Shown here: one piece after another, positions 1 to 5,050 of the stretch
Layout of the letters: each line of letters starts with the position of its first letter
Position numbering within the stretch: position 1 is the first letter of the stretch
Source of the DNA: Candidatus Coatesiibacteriota bacterium
GTDB lineage: Bacteria > B130-G9
Length of the DNA: 7,866 nt
Assembly: GCA_016929465.1 (NCBI GenBank)
Contig: JAFGIT010000089.1
Location: forward strand, 1-7,866
Reading direction: 5' to 3'
The notes under the pieces: generated by a model
Databases searched by the model: none
What the model was told of the DNA's origin: nothing
What the model saw: only the letters and a program-made list of their open reading frames with translations
Translations under genes and position numbers: made by a program

Positions 1-310
1 GAGCATGAAAAGTCTCCGGGACCTCCTCGGCGCTCAGAGCCACGACCCCGCTTGGGGCAAGATGCTTGTTCAGCATCAGAGGCATCCTTCCCGTCGGTAT
101 CAAGGTATTGCAATCAAAGTGCACAACCTGCCTGAGAGCGTGTACCCCGGCGTCGGTCCGTCCCTGTCCAAATACACGAAGCCGCGGCATAGAGAGCAGC
201 GCACGCAGGTTGCGCTCTAACAGGTCCTGCACGGTCCGCCCCCCGGGCTGGCTCTGCCACCCCTGGAAGTCAGTGCCGTCGTATTGCAGATCGAGCCGGA
301 TGCGTTTCAT
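1..310 (-). CDS. truA: tRNA pseudouridine synthase A, N-terminal part (3' end beyond window)
   Basis: Translating the minus strand from the ATG at 310-308 gives 103 codons open to the window edge. They contain the TruA N-terminal motif YDGTDFQGWQ (residues 10-19) and the active-site motif GRTDAGVHA (residues 50-58), with D53 as the catalytic aspartate. TruA converts uridines 38-40 of the tRNA anticodon stem-loop to pseudouridine in the cytoplasm. The family is about 250 residues long, so roughly 60% of the gene lies outside the window. The start is well fixed: an in-frame TGA (319-317) lies nine bases upstream, inside a tandem heptamer array, and residue 4 onward already aligns with the family. 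No Shine-Dalgarno sequence precedes the ATG. The gene follows rqcH in the same direction after a 167-bp gap, so co-transcription is possible but unproven. Confidence 0.93.
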   Translation of the reverse strand, partial: MKRIRLDLQYDGTDFQGWQSQPGGRTVQDLLERNLRALLSMPRLRVFGQGRTDAGVHALRQVVHFDCNTLIPTGRMPLMLNKHLAPSGVVALSAEEVPETFHA

Positions 311-313
311 GTT

Positions 314-348
314 AGTTCAAAGTTCAAAGTTCAAAGTTCAAGGTTCAT
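314..348. repeat. Tandem heptamer array abutting the truA start codon
   Basis: Four perfect consecutive copies of agttcaa occupy 314-341, and a degraded fifth copy (ggttcat) occupies 342-348. On the minus strand this reads as repeated TTTGAAC units ending four bases before the truA ATG. The array therefore occupies the place where a ribosome binding site would normally be. The copies are seen directly; the origin (slippage or part of a dispersed element) is not known. Confidence 0.9.
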
Positions 349-352
349 TCGT

Positions 353-513
353 CCACTAAGGACACGAAGGAACACGAAGGTATCTGAAGAACGGAGGAGG
401 TAGATTGTTAAGCTCAAGAGCCCCATTCACATTTAGCGAAATCTTGATCCTCTTCCCCTCTCCCTTCCCCATTGTCCTTACTTCTCCTTCGTGCCGCTTT
501 GTGTTCTTCGTAG
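353..513. repeat. Imperfect inverted repeat pair of 'cacgaagg' type between rqcH and truA
   Basis: The left arm is 353-380 and the right arm is 486-513. The reverse complement of the right arm matches the left arm at 22 of 28 positions without gaps. Each arm is itself built from two copies of a roughly 10-base unit resembling GRACACGAAG. The arms lie 105 bases apart, so the unit spans about 161 bp. Similar short intergenic repeats occur in many environmental bacterial genomes (recollection, not checked here). It could be a miniature inverted-repeat element or two independent insertions in opposite orientation. The right arm covers the end of the rqcH reading frame. Confidence 0.7.
448..470. 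other. 23-bp pyrimidine/purine tract in the rqcH-truA spacer
   Basis: The plus strand is uninterrupted pyrimidine from 448 to 470. The minus strand is uninterrupted purine with runs of 4, 3, 4 and 2 guanines. The tract starts 7 bases after the rqcH stop codon on the coding strand. It could form a weak two-tetrad G-quadruplex or triplex, or simply be low-complexity spacer. No stem-loop terminator is visible beside it. Confidence 0.5.
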
Positions 514-2397
514 ATCAATTTTTGATAAATTCTTAAGAATTGATTCGTCGGGATCGACGAAGATTGTCTCGAAGCTCGTGTATATCACCTTTCCGGGGAT
601 GGAGCCCTTCGGCTTTTTGACCTGGGAGCGTGGCGTGTAATCCACGGGGACATGCAGGGCGCCGCGGGACTTGCTGTGCAGGGCCGAGATGATTGCAGCC
701 TCTTCGATTGTGCGCTTCGGTATCGGCGAGTTCCGCTCGCTGCGCCAGATGATGACGTGCGAACCGGGTATCCCCTGTGCGTGAACGAATAAGTCATAGG
801 GCCTCGCGGTTCTGAGTGTAAGCTGGTCGTTTTCCGCGTTGTTGCGACCGACGAGAATCTCGAATCCATCCGACGATATAAAGCGTCGATAGGGTTCGGG
901 TCTCTCTTCTGAGGCAGGCCTTTCGACACCCGTCACGATTTCATTGAACTTGCGCTCCGACATCTCGCCGCGGCTCAGGAGCTCCTCGGCGATCTGCCTC
1001 AAGCACTCGCTGTCCTCACATGATTCGACATGCAAAAGGACGTCTTCGAGATAAGATATCTCCGCGCGAACGCTCTTAAAGAGGTTCTCGCTGTGGGCCA
1101 GGCGGCGCTTTGCCTTCTTCGCTTTTTTGAAGAGCACGTCCACATTGGCCCAGGCCGACAGTTTACCATCCAGCTTGATCGATACGCTCTCCCCCTTCCC
1201 CGAAAGTATGTCCTCCACCTCGATGTGATCCATTCCCTTCTTCACGGCACGGACATTGACCTTGAGCAGCTCTCCCAGCATGAAAAGGCGGTTGACCTCA
1301 TTCTCATCAACCGTCTCGGACTCCACGTTCACCAGGCGTCGCTTTGCTTTTGTCAATTTGGCCCTAACCATCTGGGCGAGCCTCTGGGCCATCTTCTCGA
1401 ACGAGGCTGCAGCCTCCTTCGCAGCAAAGAAAGTCTCTGCGGCGGCAGCCATCGTGTCGAATTGTGCCATCCCAAAGCCTTCCTTCGAAAGGAGTGGGAA
1501 GGCGCAGAGTATCGATTTCTGACCGATGCCCCCCGGGAGGCTTTTCGCCTCTGGTTCAGTCATGATACAGGGCTCGAACCGCTCCTCCGATATATCACTC
1601 ATCATCGAGGCGAATACGCCGGCGGCCGCTTGCTCCGAGTGCATCTCAGTTGGCTCTCGCTCAGTCCTGAAAGCTATCTCGCGCGCGGTAGTGGGTGAAA
1701 TCCCGGAGAATTCATTCAGAATTCGCTTGTCCAGCCGAAGGGCCGGCTCCTTGCCCAGGGCGCCTGCGATCTCCGGCTCGGTTGCGGCGAGCGGATTCTG
1801 GCCCTGCGAGACAGGAGGCTCGACGTATTCCTCGCCCGGCAGAACCGGGCGCAGCCGCGACATCGCCTCGGTGACATGCTTACCGGCGTCGATAATCTCC
1901 CTCGTCTCCCTGTCGATCAGGATCAGGTTGCTATTTTTGCCCATCAGTTCGGCGATAAGTGTGAACTCCTGTTCATTGCCTGACAGGTCGATATTTACGA
2001 GCTCGAAGGTCACGACACGCTCGAGTGATTTCATGACGATGCTCGCAATCCTGGCGCCCTGCAGATGGCGCTTCATAATGCCGAGGAATGGGTTCTGCAG
2101 ATCGGCTTTTCGCGGCTTCGTGCTCGTCGGATATAGCCTGAAGAAGGCCGCATCCCAGGAGATCACAATATAGAAAACCCGCAGCCCCGACTTCCTGACC
2201 GTGAGGAAGATGCTCTTTCGATCGCAGGGCTCTATGGCCAAAATCTTCCCGCCGACCAGGTTCTTTCTGAGCCAGCAATAGATGCCTCTCAAGACGATTG
2301 AGTCCAGTTCCCTCTCTCCTTCCGTGATTGAAACACAGGGGCAATTGCAGACAATATGTTTGATTATCCCCCTACGCCGCGCAAAAACCCTTGACAC
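478..2397 (-). CDS. rqcH: NFACT/RqcH-family ribosome-associated quality control protein
   Basis: The 639-residue product has the full NFACT layout. The NFACT-N domain (about 31-195) includes DSIVLRG, LVGGKI, the 'MKRHLQGARI' segment and 'AELMGKNSNLILID'. A helix-hairpin-helix (about 226-245, GISPTTAREI) follows, then a long charged coiled-coil region (about 320-480). The NFACT-R/DUF814 domain (about 503-615) has SSDGFEILVGRNN, HAQGIPGSHV and VPVDYTPRSQVKKPKG. In Bacillus, RqcH binds 50S subunits carrying stalled peptidyl-tRNA and directs alanine tailing of the nascent chain. The DR pair needed for tailing there appears here as E126-R127. The only ATG/GTG/TTG start upstream of the domain is GTG at 2397, which has no Shine-Dalgarno and adds 30 non-family residues. 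A CTG at 2307-2305 with a strong Shine-Dalgarno fits the family start better. The last residues (629-639) are largely encoded by a repeat arm. Family assignment is firm; the start and tailing activity are less certain. Confidence 0.93.
   Translation of the reverse strand: MSRVFARRRGIIKHIVCNCPCVSITEGERELDSIVLRGIYCWLRKNLVGGKILAIEPCDRKSIFLTVRKSGLRVFYIVISWDAAFFRLYPTSTKPRKADLQNPFLGIMKRHLQGARIASIVMKSLERVVTFELVNIDLSGNEQEFTLIAELMGKNSNLILIDRETREIIDAGKHVTEAMSRLRPVLPGEEYVEPPVSQGQNPLAATEPEIAGALGKEPALRLDKRILNEFSGISPTTAREIAFRTEREPTEMHSEQAAAGVFASMMSDISEERFEPCIMTEPEAKSLPGGIGQKSILCAFPLLSKEGFGMAQFDTMAAAAETFFAAKEAAASFEKMAQRLAQMVRAKLTKAKRRLVNVESETVDENEVNRLFMLGELLKVNVRAVKKGMDHIEVEDILSGKGESVSIKLDGKLSAWANVDVLFKKAKKAKRRLAHSENLFKSVRAEISYLEDVLLHVESCEDSECLRQIAEELLSRGEMSERKFNEIVTGVERPASEERPEPYRRFISSDGFEILVGRNNAENDQLTLRTARPYDLFVHAQGIPGSHVIIWRSERNSPIPKRTIEEAAIISALHSKSRGALHVPVDYTPRSQVKKPKGSIPGKVIYTSFETIFVDPDESILKNLSKIDLRRTQSGTKEK
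2316..2320 (-). promoter_or_regulatory. Shine-Dalgarno AGGAG supporting an internal CTG start for rqcH
   Basis: On the minus strand AGGAG (2320-2316) lies eight bases before an in-frame CTG at 2307-2305. Starting there gives a protein beginning (M)DSIVLRG, close to the usual family N-terminus of M-x-x-D-G/S. The upstream GTG at 2397 has no comparable site. The site decides between two starts, but CTG initiation is rare, so this stays an inference. Confidence 0.5.
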
Positions 2398-2439
2398 GTT
2401 TAGTAGAATAGTAACAGAAGATTAAGGAAATTGGTTCTG

Positions 2440-2445
2440 ATTATA
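2440..2445 (-). promoter_or_regulatory. Consensus -10 box TATAAT upstream of rqcH
   Basis: The minus strand reads a perfect TATAAT at 2445-2440. Initiation about seven bases downstream would fall near 2433, giving a leader of about 36 bases to the GTG at 2397 or about 126 bases to the CTG at 2307. The hexamer 17 bases upstream (GCAGAA) is a poor -35, so the promoter may be weak or factor-dependent. The box overlaps the ribosome binding site of the divergent transporter operon. Confidence 0.4.
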
Positions 2446-2450
2446 GGAGA
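2445..2450 (+). promoter_or_regulatory. Ribosome binding site of the binding-protein gene
   Basis: AGGAGA at 2445-2450 lies eight bases before the ATG at 2459, an ideal spacing that confirms the start of the first transporter gene. Confidence 0.75.
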
Positions 2451-2458
2451 CCACCGTC

Positions 2459-3316
2459 ATGATTCTGCGATGGCTGCCGATTATTGTCATTCTAATTCTC
2501 GCCTCATGTCTGAATGCTGCAATTCATGCTGAGACATTGAGCGTCACCGCGTCGATTCTTCCTATCGCGGATTGGGCGCGCAACGTCGGAGGAGACCGCG
2601 TCAGCGTGACGTGCGTTCTCTCCGCAGGCTCAAGTCCGCACACATTTGCCCCTTCGCCATCGGACGTCAAGCATCTGGCCTCAGCGGATGTCTTCCTGAT
2701 GGTCGGCGTGGGCCTCGAGGAGTGGGCTGAGAAATTCGTCTCAGCGGCGGGACGGCCCACACTAAAGGTATGCAGGTTGGGTGAGGCAATTGGTTACAAG
2801 GCCGGAGACAATCCCCATTTATGGCTCGATCCGGTGCTTGCAGAGAGAATGGTGAAGGAGATAGCTCGTATCTTCTCGCAGATGGAGCCAGCATCGGCTC
2901 CCCTCTTCCAGCAAAATGCCGAAACCTATATGCAACGCCTCAGCTCGCTGCACGAGCGTTTTGATGCTCGATTCAAGCAACTCACGGGTCGCAAGGTCGT
3001 TCAGTTCCATCCCGCATTTACCTATTTGCTTCGCAGGTATGGGATCGGCGAATTGGATATAATCGAGCATCATCCTGGCAAATCGCCAAATAGCAGGCAC
3101 TTGCAGAAAATCATCGTTGCACTCCGGAAGGAAAAGAGGCGGGTCGTGCTGATGGAGCCGCAGTTGTCCTCCAAGGCGGCGGCAACGGTCGCCAAGGAGT
3201 CGCAGGCCAAGCTCCTGGTGCTGGATCCGCTTGGAGACCCGACCATCGAGGAGCGAAGCACTTATTTGAAACTAATGGAATTTAACCTGGACAACCTGCT
3301 AATCAATCTGAAGTAG
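2459..3316 (+). CDS. znuA: Metal-ion ABC transporter substrate-binding protein (ZnuA/TroA-like, cluster A-I)
   Basis: The 285-residue product captures a divalent metal outside the inner membrane and delivers it to the permease encoded downstream. Cluster A-I hallmarks are in order: H61 in SSPHTFAPSPSD, H120 in DNPHLWLDP, H184 in QFHPAFTYLLRRYG and D256 in VLDPLG. In this family a His at the third ligand position is typical of zinc binders such as ZnuA and TroA, while manganese binders such as PsaA use Glu there; zinc is therefore favoured but not proven. The His-rich loop common in proteobacterial ZnuA is missing, making the protein compact. The N-terminus (residues 1-24) is a signal peptide. 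It holds a good lipobox, L14-A15-S16-C17, so it may be a lipoprotein, although signal peptidase I cleavage after AIHA (residues 21-24) is also possible. It is the first gene of a three-gene operon; the next start lies six bases after its stop. Confidence 0.9.
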   Translation: MILRWLPIIVILILASCLNAAIHAETLSVTASILPIADWARNVGGDRVSVTCVLSAGSSPHTFAPSPSDVKHLASADVFLMVGVGLEEWAEKFVSAAGRPTLKVCRLGEAIGYKAGDNPHLWLDPVLAERMVKEIARIFSQMEPASAPLFQQNAETYMQRLSSLHERFDARFKQLTGRKVVQFHPAFTYLLRRYGIGELDIIEHHPGKSPNSRHLQKIIVALRKEKRRVVLMEPQLSSKAAATVAKESQAKLLVLDPLGDPTIEERSTYLKLMEFNLDNLLINLK

Positions 3317-3322
3317 GATCAG

Positions 3323-4162
3323 ATGGACACAAATTCAGAGAATTGCAGCATCGAACTGGCAACGTCGGGCGATGGCTTTGAGAAGCCGATTGAAGTGGCT
3401 GGACTCAGCTTCGCCTATCCCCAAGCACTGACGCCCACGCTGCTGAATATCGACTTCGAGCTATCAAAGGGCGCCTTTCTTGCCCTGATCGGCCCGAACG
3501 GAGGAGGCAAGACCACGTTCATCAAGATCCTCCTTGGCGAGCTGGAACCGACAGAAGGCGTCGTTCGTGTCTTCGGAAGAGTTCCTTCTGAATTGAATGA
3601 GCTGAGGGCAAAGATAGGATATGTCTCCCAGAAGGCACACTTCGACCAGTCATTCCCTGCCTCCGCGCTCGACGTCATTCTCATGGGCAGCTACTTCGAG
3701 ACGGGTCTATTCAAGAGAATCTCCAGAGCAAAGAAAAAGCGGGCCAGGGAATTGATGGAGCGATTCGGGATAGCCGATCTCGAGAACGCCCAAATCGGCA
3801 AGCTCTCCTATGGCCAGCAGCAGAGGGCATTCATCGCGAGGGCGCTGATGCCTTCTCCGAAGCTCCTGATACTCGACGAGCCGACCGTCGGAATAGACAC
3901 CGACGGACAGGCGCTATTCTACGAGAAGATAGCACGGCTCAATCATGAGTTAGGGATAACGATCATGATCGTCTCTCACGACATAGCGCAGATCGCGGAG
4001 CATGTCGAGGAGATAGCCTGCCTCTATAAAACGATGCACTGGCATTCGAAATCGGAGCTCGTGAACGAGGAGGTGCTCAAGAAGATCCGTTCATGCGAAC
4101 TCGATGCATACTTGAAGGAGCATCTGAGGCATATTGAAGAGTTCCACAGGAGCGGCAAATGA
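3323..4162 (+). CDS. znuC: Metal-ion ABC transporter ATP-binding protein (ZnuC-like)
   Basis: The 279-residue cytoplasmic ATPase powers the metal importer. It shows Walker A GPNGGGKT (57-64), the Q-loop glutamine in GYVSQ (Q103), the ABC signature LSYGQ (161-165), Walker B LLILDEP (181-187) and the switch histidine in SHD (H219). The C-terminal part with TMHWHSKSELV resembles the end of metal-type ABC ATPases. The signature departs from LSGGQ at its third position (Y163). About 21 residues precede the ABC fold; they look unstructured. The ATG is preceded by only a weak AGGA at 3315-3318, four bases away and overlapping the upstream stop, so translational coupling to the binding-protein gene is likely. 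Its stop overlaps an ATG of a micro-ORF leading into the permease gene. Function is firm; metal identity rests on the binding protein. Confidence 0.92.
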   Translation: MDTNSENCSIELATSGDGFEKPIEVAGLSFAYPQALTPTLLNIDFELSKGAFLALIGPNGGGKTTFIKILLGELEPTEGVVRVFGRVPSELNELRAKIGYVSQKAHFDQSFPASALDVILMGSYFETGLFKRISRAKKKRARELMERFGIADLENAQIGKLSYGQQQRAFIARALMPSPKLLILDEPTVGIDTDGQALFYEKIARLNHELGITIMIVSHDIAQIAEHVEEIACLYKTMHWHSKSELVNEEVLKKIRSCELDAYLKEHLRHIEEFHRSGK

Positions 4163-4194
4163 TGCTCTCACCAATGCAGGTCTCGGGCAAATAG
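4159..4194 (+). other. 11-codon micro-ORF bridging the ATPase and permease genes
   Basis: ATG at 4159 overlaps the ATPase stop (TGA at 4160-4162), followed by a second ATG at 4162. The frame encodes 11 residues (MMLSPMQVSGK) and ends with TAG at 4192-4194, directly touching the permease ATG at 4195 and in the same frame. Ribosomes ending the ATPase could re-initiate here and again at the permease, which lacks a good Shine-Dalgarno. It may equally be an N-terminal remnant of the permease frame or chance. Confidence 0.35.
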
Positions 4195-5040
4195 ATGACC
4201 TCTCAGATATCCTTCCTGGAATCGCTTCAGACTTTCGAATTCATGCGGAATGCGTTCCTTGCGGGAATCATCGTCGGCGTCACCTGCTCGATACTCTCCG
4301 TTTACGTGGTCGTCAAGAGGCTCGCGTTCATCGGCCAGGGCATCTCGCACTCTGCATTCGGCGGCGTCGCGCTTGCTCTGTTTCTATTCCAGGACAGCGT
4401 CGGGGCTGACCTTAAGGTCAACATAGTAACGCTGATATTCTGCCTTCTGGTTGCAGCCCTGATCGGCTGGGCGAGCCGCGGAAGGCGCATCTCGGAGGAC
4501 TCGGCCATCGGCATATTCTTCGCGGTTTCGATGGCCGCCGGGGTGATATTCATCGCGATGAGACATCGCTATACGGGTGAGGTCTTCAGCTATCTCTTCG
4601 GCGATATTCTCGGCGTTAGCTCTGTCGATATTGCATCGATCACTATTCTCGCGGTCCTCGTCCTCGGGGTGATAATCGCCTTCTTCAAGGAGATCTTCTT
4701 CTTCTGCTTCGACGAGAGACTCGCCACGATCAGCGGGCTGCCGACCAGGTTCCTGCACTATCTCCTTCTTATACTCCTCGCCTTCACGATAGTCATCTCG
4801 ATCAAGGTCGTCGGGATCATTCTGGTCTCGGCATTCCTGGTAATTCCTGGCGCTACTGCGAAGCTTCTCTCGGCGAGCTTCAAGAAGATGTTGGTCATTG
4901 CAACCGCCTTGGGCACCACATCGTCACTTATCGGCCTCTATGCCTCCTATCATCTGGATATACCATCCGGCGCGACCATCGTGCTGGTCCAATTCGCGAT
5001 GCTGGCCCTCGCGATGCTCTACAAACGACTGAGGGCCTGA
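4195..5040 (+). CDS. znuB: Metal-ion ABC transporter permease (ABC-3 family, ZnuB-like)
   Basis: The 281-residue inner-membrane protein forms the translocation channel of the importer. It has seven to nine hydrophobic segments, approximately at 20-40, 52-66, 76-92, 104-122, 146-165, 188-202, 204-222, 233-250 and 258-276. ABC-3 family landmarks are FIGQGISHSAFGGVAL (45-60), YLFGDILGV (133-141), FDERLATISG (172-181), IKVVGIILVSAFLVIPGATA (203-222) and DIPSGATIVL (255-264). Length is typical. An in-frame TAG directly before the ATG excludes a longer start; M17 is the only other early ATG and would leave little before the first membrane segment. The ribosome binding site is weak, so coupling to the upstream genes is likely. 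The stop lies 10 bp from the convergent peptidase gene, and no terminator hairpin is seen between them. Confidence 0.91.
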   Translation: MTSQISFLESLQTFEFMRNAFLAGIIVGVTCSILSVYVVVKRLAFIGQGISHSAFGGVALALFLFQDSVGADLKVNIVTLIFCLLVAALIGWASRGRRISEDSAIGIFFAVSMAAGVIFIAMRHRYTGEVFSYLFGDILGVSSVDIASITILAVLVLGVIIAFFKEIFFFCFDERLATISGLPTRFLHYLLLILLAFTIVISIKVVGIILVSAFLVIPGATAKLLSASFKKMLVIATALGTTSSLIGLYASYHLDIPSGATIVLVQFAMLALAMLYKRLRA

Positions 5041-5050
5041 ATTCCGACCG

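Noticed and set aside
66-359. Plus-strand open frames opposite truA
   Set aside because: The minus strand encodes the TruA motifs; the plus-strand frame runs into the heptamer repeat and has no recognisable features.
353-513. CRISPR array
   Set aside because: There are only two arms in inverted orientation and a heptamer array without spacers; there are no regularly spaced direct repeats and no cas genes.
395-535. Small plus-strand ORF from TTG 405 after GGAGGAGGT (393-401)
   Set aside because: The purine-rich site looks like a ribosome binding site, but the roughly 40-codon frame runs through the pyrimidine tract and the repeat arm and into antisense of rqcH, with no sign of a real peptide.
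1030-2173. Long plus-strand open frames (1030-1698, 1526-2173) opposite rqcH
   Set aside because: They are antisense to a gene with clear family motifs, show no family features of their own, and are rich in Ser/Arg/Leu as expected of shadow frames.
2398-2458. A Zur or MntR operator in front of the metal importer
   Set aside because: I looked for the TGTTATA-type Zur palindrome and MntR-type palindromes; no inverted symmetry of convincing length is present. A lineage-specific operator cannot be excluded.
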